The translations under genes were made by a program, and so were the position numbers. Below are positions 23,351 to 35,026 of a stretch of 64,000 nucleotides of DNA, piece by piece; position 1 is the stretch's first letter; each line of letters starts with the position of its first letter. Under the pieces are notes generated by a model. It saw only the letters and a list, made by a program, of their open reading frames with translations, ran no database searches and was not told the origin of the DNA. This DNA comes from Notolepis coatsorum (taxonomy: Eukaryota; Chordata; Actinopteri; Aulopiformes; Paralepididae). The stretch covers positions 98,183,134 to 98,247,133 of the forward strand of contig OZ020598.1 of NCBI GenBank assembly GCA_963971535.1, written 5' to 3'.

Positions 23351-24603
23351 CACTTCCGGCGCCAACAGCAGAGGGCGCTGGGACCCTTTAGTGCCAGTGC
23401 TTTATCCAATGGAGGATATGACTTATTTGCGAGTGCTTAGAATTAGGGATGCTCGATATTGGCTTTTTTACCGATACCGATATACCGATATTGTCCAACT
23501 CTTAATTTCCGATACCGATATCAACCGATATTTCCCCCGCCAAAAAACTTAATAATTTCAGGTAATTAACATTACATATGTCTTGTTGTGGAATTAACAT
23601 AACATTGTGCATACTTTTGACAATAAATAAAATCAGAATTTGTTCTTACTTGCTTGCCTGGGTAAATAAAGGTTATAGAAATGTAAAAAAAATTAAAATA
23701 AATTAAACCGATACCGATATTTTCCGATATCACATATTAATGCCAATATCGGCCGATAATATCGGTAGGCCGATAATATCGGACATATATCTTAAATTAT
23801 GGCTATGGGTCTAATACACCTGTCGCTTATCAATGAGTTGCTTGCAGTCAACATGTACAAAACGGATTGTTTTTTCATCGGTGCATTTCCGTTTTATACC
23901 GTTTTGAATACGAGTATAGTTTTGGTGATTTCTAGTAATTCCAGAGAAAGACGCGATAATAGCCCTTTAGTGGAATACACAAAACACGTTGTAATTTTTC
24001 GGTTGATTTATGAATAGTTTTCAAATAAACACTAGATTATCGATAGTATATGTGTCCTCATGCACGATACAGAAGCGGGCTGAAAAATCGCTTATCCGTG
24101 CCTTGATCGGAGTCAACGGCACGCACACACACACACAGACACGTTGTGATCGCTGTGAAAGAAACATCTGATTAACCCAAGATTGGTAACATAGAGTCCT
24201 TACCTCACATCTGATGTCCTGAAAAAAGATTAATCCAATTCCTGATCGCCATTCCAAATATTGATCGCGTTTATTGATCCAATGTTATATATCCAAAACA
24301 CATGTTCAGAGTGTCCCCAGTCCATCTGTTATAGCGATACTGCATGCCCGAGAAGGAAAGCCTGGACCGGACTTTTCTTTTTTATGCACAACCCCAGCCA
24401 GAGGGATTCCAATGATGTGCAATACCATCCGGGAGATGATAGGCGGCGGTATTTGCCCTTTGTGAGCTCAGACCCATACCCAATGATAACGTCAGGCTAG
24501 ATGGATGAAAAAGAAATATCGATTAAAACCCGAGATTTCTCGGGTTTGGTGCCCAGAGCATGGCGAGTTAACCTGACTTATCTCGGGTTTGGCCTCGAAT
24601 GGG
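23351..24603 (+). mobile_element. TTAA-flanked (piggyBac-like) element, copy a, with nested repeat
   Basis: TTAA lies at both borders (23347-23350 and 24604-24607). The ends are CACTTCCGGCGCC and the reverse complement of CCCATTCGAGGCC. The internal block TTAAATTATGGCTATGGGTC and the CTGTCGCTTATCAA region are shared with 42591-43513 and, in reverse, 49225-50195. No transposase frame. A second repeat rich in CCGATATCGG words is nested at about 23449-23787. Confidence 0.7.
23449..23787. mobile_element. nested CCGATA-rich repeat
   Basis: It starts near TTAGGGATGCTCGATATTGG and ends GGCCGATAATATCGGACATA. The ends are packed with CGATAT words that can fold on each other. It includes a LINE-like GGGTAAATAAAGGTTATAG at 23656. 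It interrupts sequence that is continuous in the other TTAA copies. Family not assigned. Confidence 0.5.
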
Positions 24604-24691
24604 TTAATTGACATAATTGGCAAATAGCAAATCAAAACATTCCCCTTGTTTCCTGCCCACCCACAGCTAGCACCTCTCTATCATCCACGAT

Positions 24692-25211
24692 CAGTGGTGG
24701 AAAGTAACTCAGTATTTTTACTCAAGTACTGTACTTAAGTACATTTTCGAGCTACTTGTACTTTATGTGAGTATTTAAATTTTAGGCAACTTTATACTTT
24801 TACTCCACTACATTTATCTGAACCCATCAGTTACTAGTTACTTTGAAGAAAAGTATTTTGCATAAAAAACACAATATATACAAAATAAAAAATGTATGAA
24901 GATTATATACTGTCAACTTCAAGAAGACGTAATCAGAGCAGCATACCTGGACCACATACCACTTTAACATAACCTTTAATCAGAAGCAGCGTAACTGGAC
25001 CACATACCACAACCTTTAGAGGTCAATGGATCGAGGCTTGAACACTCCCAAGCACTGGAATACACAAACGTCATGTAGAATGTGTACTTTTACTTTAGAT
25101 ACTTAAGTACATTCAATCGAAAATTCTTCTCTACTTTTACTTAAGTATAATTTGAATGGAGTATTTCTACTTTTACTAAAGTAAAGGAACTGTGTACTTC
25201 CTCCACCACTG
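24692..25211 (+). mobile_element. hAT-type MITE (CAGTGGTGGAAAGTAACT), copy 1
   Basis: The ends are CAGTGGTGGAAAGTAACT and TTCCTCCACCACTG. The body is rich in ACTTAAGTAC-type words near both ends. It matches the split copy at 31749-42006 in reverse complement. The flanking 8-mers agree poorly here, so the assignment rests on the ends and on the second copy's perfect duplication. Confidence 0.8.
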
Positions 25212-25561
25212 CTCAACATAGCACAATGCTTGCCAGTGCATAAAGTCAACTACAGAAATACAACCGGCCTGCATGCATGACAACTGTAATACTCACCCGC
25301 TAGTAGCCTAGAGCTGAAGGCGATGCGTGCAAACCGAGTGAAACTTTCTCAGTTACTGTACATTCCTCCCGACACTTTTAGTCCTTTCTTGCATGGAGCA
25401 CATGCTGCCGTGTTCTGACGAGACTATTGAGAATGGAGAAGGACTTTTTTAGACGCAAAGCATGTCACTAACTCACTCGTTCACTCATTCATTCATGTTG
25501 TTCACTCACGCATAGTCACTCTGCCCCTGGTGGCGTCTCACAGGCATGGCACTTTGTGTGA
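25212..25561. other. stretch without a recognised gene
   Basis: CATTCATTCATG-type short repeats near 25480-25500. Otherwise unassigned. Confidence 0.4.
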
Positions 25562-25705
25562 AACCAAGTCAAGTCAAGTCAAGTAAATTTAATGTACAGT
25601 ATATAGCACATTTTAAACAACAGCAGTTGACAAAGTGCTGAACAATTTACACAAAATTCCAGATACTACACTCAAACCATATCAAACAATTAAAACATAT
25701 ATGCA
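25562..25705 (-). mobile_element. 3' end of a split LINE (tail part)
   Basis: On the minus strand it ends AAATGTGCTATATACTGTAC then TTGACTTGACTTGACTT, the pentamer tail of L2-like teleost LINEs. The coding part of the same element resumes at 30348 beyond the inserted element, whose TTAA flanks bracket the break. Confidence 0.75.
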
Positions 25706-26005
25706 TTAAAGGGGAACTATCTTACTATTTCTTTCACTATTTGGGCAATTTTACACAATTCCTGAGAGTCTATGGAACACATCTGTACGTTTAAAAAAGA
25801 AATCATTGTTTTGTGTTTCTAATCAGTGCCGTCTGGGAGAAATGCGAGGCCCTGTGCGAGATTTAAACGCGAGGCCCTTTTTTAAAGGTAAAACAATATA
25901 TATATATATTTATTAATTAATTAATACAATATATATATATATTTTTTTTGGGCATACAGTCAACGTATTCTTAAATAATAGCGCTGCCGAGGCTGGGCAT
26001 ATACT

Positions 26006-27235
26006 TAGGGTTGCCACCCGTCCCGTAAAATACGGAATCGTCCCGTAATTGGAAACTAAAAGACGCGTTCCATATTGAACTGATACGGGACGCACTTTGT
26101 CCCGTATTTTAAGGTCGGGAATGTGAGAGCTCCGCTGTCCGCAAGTCAGACAATGTTGCCAGTATTGTGAGAGAAATGAGCCAACCGACCTACAAAATCA
26201 AGCCAAAAACTAGCAAAATTGTGTCCAAAAGTTGCGGAAAATAAACAGACATGATAGCGTCAGTGGAGATGTTTACAAAGCAAACTGCAAAGTATGTAGG
26301 TGTTTTCTGTGGCACATGGTGGACTGACTGACATCAGACAGCATGCCTCAGGAGAACAACATTCCCGAAATATAAGAACGCAAAGAAAGGACCCAAGCAC
26401 AGGTTTCACAGTTCTTCTAGCCCCTTTCGTGACTGTGATGCAAGCCTTGCTTGAAAGGGGCTACAGTTCTTCATGACTGAAACATTTCCTGAGATTGATT
26501 CGGTATGGGATATTACATCTTATTTATCTGGTTGTGTTTTTAACTAGATGTCAGTATTTCTATTTACCTGCCCTGGCAGCCAGGAGCCTACATATTGGCT
26601 GCTGATGTGGGCATAGTCTAGGTCTAGGCTATTTCAGTGGACTAATATGGTTGATTGTTCATTAATGTTGAGTTTTTAAAGTCTAATAAATAAACATGTA
26701 TTTATATATATCAATATAATTAAATAGTGTGCCCATTTAAACTCTTATGTTGTTATGCTCATCTGGAAAACGGAATTCTTCATATTGGATTAACAGTTAA
26801 TAAATACATAAATAATATAATTCATAAATACATAAATGCAAAAGTAATTAAATAAATACTTAAACATAAATAAATAAATAGTGTTCAGACAACAATATAA
26901 AAGTCATACTGTTCAATTTCATTTAATTTCAATTTTATCATCCCACTCCTCCCCTCTAGGTTACTGCAGCTGAGGTGCCACAGGTATACCACACGGTTAA
27001 ACACAACCTCAGCTACAACAGTGCTGACTGTTTGTTTTCTATGCATTTCAGGAGTTTGAGGGGCTGGCTCCCCAAAATAATTAAATAACATAACCCTAAC
27101 CCTAACCCTAAAACCGAAATAAAGTAAAAAAAATAATAGTTACAAATTTTCTGCCAAAAAACAGCCAAAACCGCACTACGTGCACGCTCAATGACAGGTG
27201 TCCCTTATTTCTATTAGTGAAAGGTGGCAACCCTA
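26006..27235 (+). mobile_element. nested hAT-type element (TAGGGTTGCCACC ends)
   Basis: Inverted ends are TAGGGTTGCCACC and GGTGGCAACCCTA. The flanking 8-mers CATATACT (25998-26005) and CATATACA (27236-27243) agree at 7 of 8. Subterminal words GTCCCGTAAAATACGGAA and CCCGTATTTT form further inverted pairs. Three CCCTAA units sit at 27092-27112. No recognisable transposase. Confidence 0.8.
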
Positions 27236-27617
27236 CATATACAGTCAACGTAATATACAACATTTGATTAGTTTTTCACTCACCATTGAAGATACTTCTA
27301 TACGTGGGAGGAAAGTGTTACTCCTTAAGTTGCAGCTGTGCGGAACACACCCAAGTCTGACAGAGAAAGTAACGTCAGCTAGCAGTAGCTGGCAGTCTCC
27401 ATCCCCCCTGGATGAGCTAAACACAGACTGGGATGAGTAGCATTAGCTACTGAATTGCTGAAAGGGATATAAGTTACAGGAAAACAAGCGACCCTTTTCC
27501 CCGGTGCACGGTTGTGCTGAGAAGCCCGAAACTGCCACGTGAGAAGGTTTAAGCCATTCCGTCGTATCTTCGTTTTAGTCCAATCTTTGCTGTATCACTC
27601 CTCCCAAGAACTACTAG

Positions 27618-28178
27618 CTAACGGCGGCTAGCTGCGCTGTGTGTGTGTGTGTGGCTAGCTCCTGGCTAACGGCGGCTAACTGCGCTGTGTGTGTGTGTGT
27701 GGCTAGCTCCTGGCTAACGGCGGCTAGCTGTGTGTGGCTAGCTCCTGGCTAACGGCGGCTAGCTCCTGGCTAACGGCAGCTAGCTGTGTGTGGCTAGCTC
27801 CTGGCTAACGGCGGCTAGCTCCTGGCTAACGGCGGCTAGTTGTGCTGTGTGTGTGTGGCTAGCTCCTGGCTAACGGCGGCTAGCTGTGTGTGGCTAGCTC
27901 CTGGCTAACGGCGGCTAGCTCCTGGCTAACGGCAGCTAGCTGCGCTGTGTGTGTGTGTGGCTAGCTCCTGGCTAACGGCGGCTAGCTGCGCTGTGTGTGT
28001 GGCTAGCTCCTGGATAACGGCGGCTAGCTGCGCTGTGTGTGTGTGTGGCTAGCTCCTGGCTAACGGCAGCTAGCTGCGCTGTGGTTGTGTGTGGCTAGCT
28101 CCTGGCTAACGGCAGCTAGCTGCGCTGTGTGTGTGTGTGTGTGGCTAGCTCCTGGCTAACGCCGGCTAGCTGCGCTGG
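27618..28178 (+). repeat. GCTAGCTCCTGGCTAACGGC minisatellite
   Basis: Units of 27-50 bp made of GGCTAGCTCCTGGCTAACGG followed by CGGCTAGCTG and a variable GTGTGTG run. About 14 units. Length variation comes mainly from the internal GT runs. Confidence 0.92.
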
Positions 28179-28710
28179 TGGATGTCCAGTAGAATCTCTC
28201 CCCGACTGAACGTTCTAACACGCAACACTTTCTTCAGTCCATCTTCAGTCCATCTGACGAACGTCTTCTTCGTCTTGGCGTAACCTAATCACTATACTTG
28301 GTATTGATAAGCTTACGGCACGCAGCGTTATTTCTTCTGCTCCGGTGCAATATTGGTATTTCACGTTTTCAAAAGTAGGATGCTCTTTTCTTGGCCAAGA
28401 CGTCCACTCGCTGAAGAGACCCTGTACCTGTGGCTCCTCGTGGTGGGTGATTACAGTTCCTCTTCACATATCCGACTACCAGACCGACGCCAACCAGCTC
28501 CCCCTAGTGTTAGTCCTCCCACGATGCTTTGCCGGGCACAAAAGTAAACGGGCCATTGAAAACAATAGCATATATCTGCAGAGCCGCAGAGCCCGGAACA
28601 AGTCAGACACATTCACGTGTCTACACTATTCTACAAACGTGTCTAATGTGAAATATATAAGCATGTAAGCAAAACTAGATTTTAGGTCTGTGATGGAAAG
28701 TGATTGTTAA

Positions 28711-29652
28711 CACTTTAATCGCCGGAAACGCCGAGACTCGTCATTGCCCGCCATGCTCATTCTGCCGAAGACGCCGTAACACGTCTTTGATATCAATATT
28801 TCAAAAATCTGTGATCAAAATCATATTTCTCTCCCGGGGACCTGAGATATACTGCTGAGCTCCACTCAACTCTCTAACGGTTCAAGAGCGCCATCTGGTG
28901 GCCGATCGGCAGATCGCCCAACAGGAAGTCATGTGGATGAAGTGGTGCTCACCCATATTTCGTCCGGGCACTCGCTATCATTAGCAGGACTCCATCTTGA
29001 CACAGTGAACACCGATCGGTGCACATAACTCGATAAACAACATGATTTGGACGTATATACTATTATACAACCTGGATCGGATATTTCGACATCCCATAAT
29101 AGAAAAAATTCTATTCCACGCTCATCCCCCAACGGCGCGAGGAAGATACGGTGAGTTTCAGAGTTATTTTCTAATGTCTGCTATACTAACTGCTCTGATG
29201 ATCATATGACCCACACTAGATGAATGATATAACGTTGCCCACGGAATTATAAACGACCCCCCGCCCATCCGGTCAACATCAGATCATACGTAGTAACTTC
29301 TAGAAGTACCTCCAGTTGAAATTTTTTATCTGGCACCGATCGCTACCAAACTGTATTTGATCATCAATATAATGCATTTGGGGCTATAAATCAAGTGCTG
29401 GAGAAAGCTGCAGAAAACGATAAAAACATACTTATACTTTAGACCGTATTTTAGTATGAATATGTGAATGAAAAAGTATAACGTTGCTACACCCTGAACA
29501 ATAGATATAGGACATTGAATGGACCATAATAATGTCAATTTAGCAATACAATTTAAAAAGTTATAGCCCTGCAAAGAAGGGGAACTTCTCCATAGACAAA
29601 TAGAGCTGGCTAGGGATGGTAAATTATGAATTTAACCATGGCGATCAAAGTG
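28711..29652 (+). mobile_element. TTAA-flanked element, copy b (variant family)
   Basis: TTAA at 28707-28710 and 29653-29656, with inverted ends CACTTTAATCGCC and GGCGATCAAAGTG. About 0.94 kb, close to its relatives in length, but its interior differs from them. It contains GGTGAGT near 29150 after an open stretch. No protein recognised. Confidence 0.75.
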
Positions 29653-29874
29653 TTAACATTCTATTTATTTGTATTTTTATAAAAAATAGGCCCTTCTTCT
29701 CGCAAGGCCCAGTGCGACCGCACTGCTCGCACACCCCTAGCGGCGGCCCTGTTTCTAATCAAGTACTTTTGAGCAGCATTTTCTGCATTCAAGATTCCAA
29801 GCTGTTTTTGGCTGGGCTCCACCCATACTAGCAATGCGCTTTGAGTGACAGTCACCCAGACAGCATGATACATA

Positions 29875-30030
29875 CGAGAGAGAACGAGAGGGAGAGAGAG
29901 AGAGGAGAGATCTCTCCGTGAGCGCGCGTGTGTGAACGGCTCGACTCGTAAATGCCTCTCCATATGAGAGCCTCTCTCTCCCTCTCTCTATCTCTATCTG
30001 TCTGTCTCTCCCTCTCTCTCTCTCTCTTTA
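29875..30030 (+). repeat. GA-rich then TC-rich imperfect arrays
   Basis: GAGAGAACGAGAGGGAGAGA followed after 90 bp by CTCTCTCCCTCTCTCTATCT. The two arrays are inverted partners. Confidence 0.8.
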
Positions 30031-30347
30031 GACTTTAGAGGAACTGTCAGTGACAGGGAAACCGCTTCCGCATTATTCCCACTGCACCGTTGTTGAGCGA
30101 ATTGTTGATTGTGGGCGGTGGCTACAACCACAGAAGGAGCTTAGATATGCAAATCAGCATCTCTACGTAGACAAGCGAGGCAATTCTGAATGGCTTAGTT
30201 CACTGGGGGAGGATCTTGTATCAACTGAAGTGGAGGAGTGGGACTGAATGAGAATTTCATATCTAGTCAGTGTTGGTACAACCCCACATTGCTAGACAAC
30301 AATGCTAACCACTGGAAAAGGCCATTTATAAGATAGTTCCCCTTTAA

Positions 30348-31260
30348 AACTAAGCGGATGCTCTATACAACAAATTTAGAAGGCCAGGAAATAATAGATG
30401 GGTTTTAAGCAGTGATTTAAAAGTGGCAAGTGACTGGGCAGACCTGATGTTAGCAGGTAGACTGTTCCAGAGGCCCGGGGCAGACCTGATGTTAGCAGGT
30501 AGACTGTTCCAGAGGCGCGGGGCAGACCTGATGTTAGCAGGAAGACTGTTCCAGAGGCCCGGGGCAGACCTGATGTTAGCAGGTAGACTGTTCCAGAGGT
30601 CCAGGGCAGACCTGATGTTAGCAGGAAGACTGTTCCAGAGGCCCGGGGCAGACCTGATGTTAGTAGGTAGACTGTTCCAGAGGTCCCGGGGCAGACCTGA
30701 TGTTAGCAGGTAGACTGTTCCAGAGGTCCAGGGCAGACCTGATGTTAGTAGGTAGACTGTTCCAGAGGTCCCGGGGCAGACCTGATGTTAGCAGGTAGAC
30801 TGTTCCAGAGGCCCGGGGCAGACCTGATGTTAGCAGGTAGACTGTTCCAGAGGCCCGGGGCAGACCTGATGTTAGCAGGAAGACTGTTCCAGAGGCGCGG
30901 GGCAGACCTGATGTTAGCAGGAAGACTGTTCCAGAGGCGCGGGGCAGACCTGATGTTAGCAGGTAGACTGTTCCAGAGCCCCGGGGCAGACCTGATGTTA
31001 GCAGGTAGACTGTTCCAGAGGCCCGGGGCAGACCTGATGTTAGCAGGAAGACTGTTCCAGAGGCGCGGGGCAGACCTGATGTTAGCAGGTAGACTGATCC
31101 AGAGGCGCGGGGCAGACCTGATGTTAGCAGGTAGACTGTTCCAGAGGCGCGGGGCAGACCTGATGTTAGCAGGTAGACTGTTCCAGAGGCGCGGGGCAGC
31201 CACAGCAAAAACTCGATTGCCTCTGGTTTTAAGCCTTGCTCTGGGGACGTCCAGGAGCAT
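30348..31260 (-). pseudogene. LINE reverse-transcriptase C-terminus with about 18 in-frame 14-aa repeats
   Basis: Minus strand. From 31260 the frame reads RLKTRGNRVFAVAAPRLWNS, the conserved end of L2/Rex-type LINE ORF2 proteins. LWNSLPANIRSAPR then repeats about 18 times (30435-31195, 42 bp per unit). After the repeats a frame reads LATFKSLLKTHLLF and stops at TAG (30352-30350), as such proteins normally end. Ordinary family members carry this motif once. Several units hold an extra G (AGGTCCCGGGG), shifting the frame. The 3' tail lies at 25562-25705 beyond the inserted element. No RT core is present, so the copy is 5'-truncated. Confidence 0.8.
30435..31195. repeat. 42-bp coding-derived minisatellite
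   Basis: About 18 tandem units of GCAGACCTGATGTTAGCAGG then TAGACTGTTCCAGAGGC(C/G)CGGG. Because 42 is divisible by three, both strands show long open frames. Confidence 0.97.
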
Positions 31261-31322
31261 CTGGTTAGAGGACCTCAGAGCTCTGGACGGGTGTGGAAAT
31301 GCAGGACCAGTTCAAATAAGTG

Positions 31323-31325
<3 letters not shown>

Positions 31326-31383
<58 letters not shown>
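31326..31383 (+). repeat. (TC)n microsatellite
   Basis: Pure TC array of about 58 bp. Confidence 0.96.
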
Positions 31384-31387
<4 letters not shown>

Positions 31388-31740
31388 GCAGTGAGGATGG
31401 CACTAAAATGAAAATACCGCTCTCACTCTCTGTGATTCTATAGCCAACTTTTTCTACTTTACTGACACAGACATAAGGAAAGAGACTATTTTCCGGGAGA
31501 GAGAGTACCCTGGCTCCTCCGCTGATGACCCCAGTCTGAGCTATAAATACTGACACAGACTCTTGTCGACTCCCCACCTGTTACATTCAAACTGCTGCAC
31601 TGGAAATGTTTGGAAATACATTAAAATCCTGTTCCCGTTTCACCGCGTCAGAGGGGAAAAGGACTGACCTGTCTTTTGAGAGATACATGGTCGTGTTAAC
31701 ACTACAGTATGACTGTTCAGTTCCTATTTTTTTTGGTGAT
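31384..31740. other. stretch without a recognised gene
   Basis: Unassigned. No motif seen. Confidence 0.4.
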
Positions 31741-32582
31741 AGAATATGCAGTGGTGGATGAAGTATGCAGTTCCTCAGATAAATGAAATACTCAGATAAA
31801 TGAGTACTCTGGTTAAAGTAAGTGATCCATTCAAATTCTAATTAATTCTAAGTATTTGCTATTGAATGTACTTACGTATCTAATGTAAAAGTACACATTC
31901 TACATGACATTTGTGTATCCATTGACCTCTATATAAGTTAAAGTGGTATGTGGTCCAGTTATGCTGCTCTGATTACGTCCTCTTGAAGTTGGCAGGCTTC
32001 AAATGTGAAAATATATAATCTTCAATCTTCATACATTTTGTATATATTATGTTTTCTATGCAAAATCCTTTACTTCAAAGTAACTGGTAACTGATGGGTT
32101 CAGATAAATGTAGTGGAGTAAAAGTATAAAGTTCCCTAAAATGAAAATACTCACAAAGTACAAGTATCTTGATAATTTACTTAAGTACTGTACTTGAGTA
32201 AAAATACTTAGTTAAGGGGACATGCATTGCTATTCCTTGCACTATCTGGGCAACTTTACACAATTCCTGTAAGTCTATGGAAGACATCTGTAATTTTCTT
32301 TTTTTTTAATCATTGTTTTATCTTTCTAATCAAGTACTCAAAAGCATCATTTTTCAGCTTCAGCCTCGGAATGCGATTTGAGTGACAGACCCCCACCTGT
32401 AGCTCCGCCCATACTACTCTACTAACGTCAAAGTGAACCTAATACACAAACAAATATGGCTCAAGCATACGTTTTTGAATACAATCCAATCCACAAAGGG
32501 ATGACACCGAAGCAGGTACCCATGCCATACGATTTTGGGAAAACAAATGACAGCAAGAATAAGATTGCTCTCCCAATCCGTC

Positions 32583-32620
<38 letters not shown>

Positions 32621-33117
32621 CACTTGTACTAATGACGTTAGTAACATTAGTTTTTCTTGGCGCAATAAACAGAGCTAAGATCCCCCCCCCCCCCCCCCAA
32701 CACACACAAGGAACATAATCATTAATTCGCAATACACACAAGTAGGTCAACATATATACAACGAAGCACAGAGCTAAGAACGTTAGCTAAGCTAGCTTGC
32801 TCTCTCAGTCCCTCTAACACACACAGGGGAGTAGCTGTCGATTCTGGGCCCCATGAAATAATGTATTTGTGGGCCCCCAATCCATGCAAGCGCGCATTAG
32901 CACACGAGCAAAAAAGAATGTTGGCCATTTATTTATTGATGAAAACACATAATATGGTTTTTACCTATACATTCGGATCAGCAGTTCAGCACCTGCACTG
33001 TTGGTGGGTGAGCCTAGTAAAGGATGTCGCATTGCGTTCATCTTCAATGAATGGACCAATGCAATAGTCTACCAAAGAACCTTGAGTCGCACTAGGCTGG
33101 GAAGAACCCTGGGTCAA

Positions 33118-33715
33118 GTGATAGTAAACTGGACTGGACGAACAACATCGAGGCCCTCTACAGAAAGGGACAGAGCAGACTGTTCTTCCTGAGAGAGCTC
33201 AAGTATTTTAAACTGCTGCAGATGTTCTACCATCCTATGGTTGCTGGTGCCCTCTTCTTCGCTGTGGTATGCTGGGGCGGACCTGGACAGTCTGGAGGTG
33301 GTGGGGGAGGACAAGGAGGAAGCTGTATGCTATCCTTGAGAACCCCTGCCACCCCCTCCATGATGAGCTGACATACCACAAAGCGCTTCGGGCAGTCCTT
33401 TGTGCCAGTGGCAATCAGGCTCCACAACCAGGCAGGGCCAGGACGGGCCAACTGCCGTGGACTGGAGGAGCTTGGTTGTGGACTGTAACCAATTAATTTT
33501 ATTATTTAACATCATAATTGGACGCGTTTCTTTTTCTTTTCACCACTTTTAGCCCTATTTTTTGTCCATCTTGTTTTTAACACATACTAATAAGTGTATG
33601 TTATGTATTAACTGTTTCCACTAACTGTTTTTAAATGTCTGTTATGCTGTAATGGACATCTGAATCTCCCCTTGGGGATAAATAAAGGTTTTCAATTCAA
33701 TTCAATAGCAGATCT
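33118..33715 (+). pseudogene. LINE C-terminal fragment and 3' end (Rex1/L2-like)
   Basis: Plus-strand frames read ALYRKGQSRLFFLRELKYFK and MFYHPMVAGALFFAVVCWGG, conserved C-terminal motifs of teleost Rex1/L2-like ORF2. The frame is then lost. The element ends with AATAAAGGTTTTCAATTCAA, a tail typical of these LINEs. It is 5'-truncated with frameshifts, so it is dead. Confidence 0.7.
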
Positions 33716-34642
33716 TCTACCTCAGACACCACTACAGGTGGCTCAGTATCTGTGGAATCCTGTGTCGGAGCCTCACTTTGTCCCTGACATTGACTGTCCA
33801 TAGCTGCTTCCTCCTCATCTATGCTGCTTTCATGGTCCTCAACTTCTTCTTATACTGGTACTTCTGCCTCTTCACCTCTGCTCTCCTCGTTGGCTGCCTT
33901 GCTCGAGTATCCATAGTGTACATGATTTATAAAATGTCCTATAATAGTAATAACACAGTACAGCTCGAGCTATCTCTTAATTGTTATAATAATAATCATT
34001 TGTATAGATATTTTCCAATTGCTCAAATCTAGCTATAGCTACTGTAACAACCTCAATTTAATGTGCCAGTGGTCAATGATATTGCAATTACTGGAAGAAC
34101 TAGAGTAACTAAATGTGAATATTACCTAAAGTTGTATTCAATGCATGCATGGTAAGCATATTTTAAAATCTGTTTGTTAACCCCAAGCCCTGCTGCTTAC
34201 CTCCCCCTCCTTCAACTGGGAGCTGGCCTGAGGGAAGGAGACAAGGGGTACTTGTAAGCCGCATCTGTGATTAGCATGTAACATTATACAGGTTAGGTTA
34301 GCTAGCCATAGCAAAAGGGCATAGCTGCTGGATACAAATTCACTGGGCTCATCTACACTAATCAAAATTTTTATAGCAACAGGTAGCTAACGTCAGCCAC
34401 AAAATGTTGGCCAAGCTGTTATGGGCTTCAAAACATGGTCTGTGAATAAATACCTTTCTTGTGAAAATACTTGGTGACTAGCTGTCGACCTTTTATTATT
34501 TTCATCTTGCAATGACTCTGTTCAAGCTGCGCGCTGTGCGCTGCTGTGTATGTGGACTGAACCATGCAATGAAAGAAGGGAGGGGTGCTCATATTGTCAA
34601 ACAAAGTAACAAGCACCTGTTTGTTTCTTTTGTGACGTTTTT

Positions 34643-34659
34643 CTTTAATACAGGCAATT
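34643..34659. repeat. L1 target-site duplication, 3' side
   Basis: CTTTAATACAGGCAATT is identical to 41170-41186 on the far side of the L1. Confidence 0.92.
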
Positions 34660-35026
34660 TTCTTTTGATCAAATCTTTTTTTTATTATTATTTACATGAA
34701 ACAAGACAACACATTAATCACAATCACAATACACAGAACTTCACAGGAAAATCACAAAAACAATAATAATACAGAAATAACAATTTATAAATGATAAAGA
34801 CAAAAAGAAAAGAAAACAGAGTTCAACCTTTTTAAATTTTAAATTCAAAATTCAAGGGGTACTTTCTAATAAATGACCAAATAGTGAAGAAATAGCTAAA
34901 TAGCTGCCCCCCAATAAAACCGCCAGTTAAATTCAAGACATCACAAAAGACAAGACAGACAAGACATTTCCTCCTCCCCCTCCCACGAGACCGCCGGACT
35001 CCCCCGAACAAGCTCCCTAACCCCGC

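Larger units (their letters stand above)
25824..29751 (+). mobile_element. hAT-type composite, 3.9 kb
   Basis: It starts CAGTGCCGTCTGGGAG and ends CTAGCGGCGGCCCTG. A perfect 8-bp duplication, TTTCTAAT, flanks it (25816-25823 and 29752-29759). Subterminal GCGAGGCCCTGTGCGAG and GCAAGGCCCAGTGCG are inverted partners. It holds the hAT at 26006-27235, a minisatellite and a TTAA element. No transposase exons were recognised. Confidence 0.85.
25710..30343 (+). mobile_element. TTAA-flanked AGGGGAAC element with nested insertions, copy 1
   Basis: Inverted ends are AGGGGAACTATCTTA and TAAGATAGTTCCCCT, with TTAA at 25706-25709 and 30344-30347. Its own sequence (25710-25823 and 29752-30343) matches both halves of the copy at 32215-41986, for example GGGCAA.TTTACACAATTCCT and GATTGTGGGCGGTGG. 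The part in between is a 3.9-kb hAT. It splits an older LINE. Confidence 0.85.

Noticed and set aside
27092-27112. Interstitial telomere
   Set aside because: Only three CCCTAA units inside a hAT element. Too short to indicate a telomere fusion.
30435-31195. CRISPR-like regular array
   Set aside because: Units are contiguous without unique spacers and derive from a LINE coding motif. The genome is eukaryotic.
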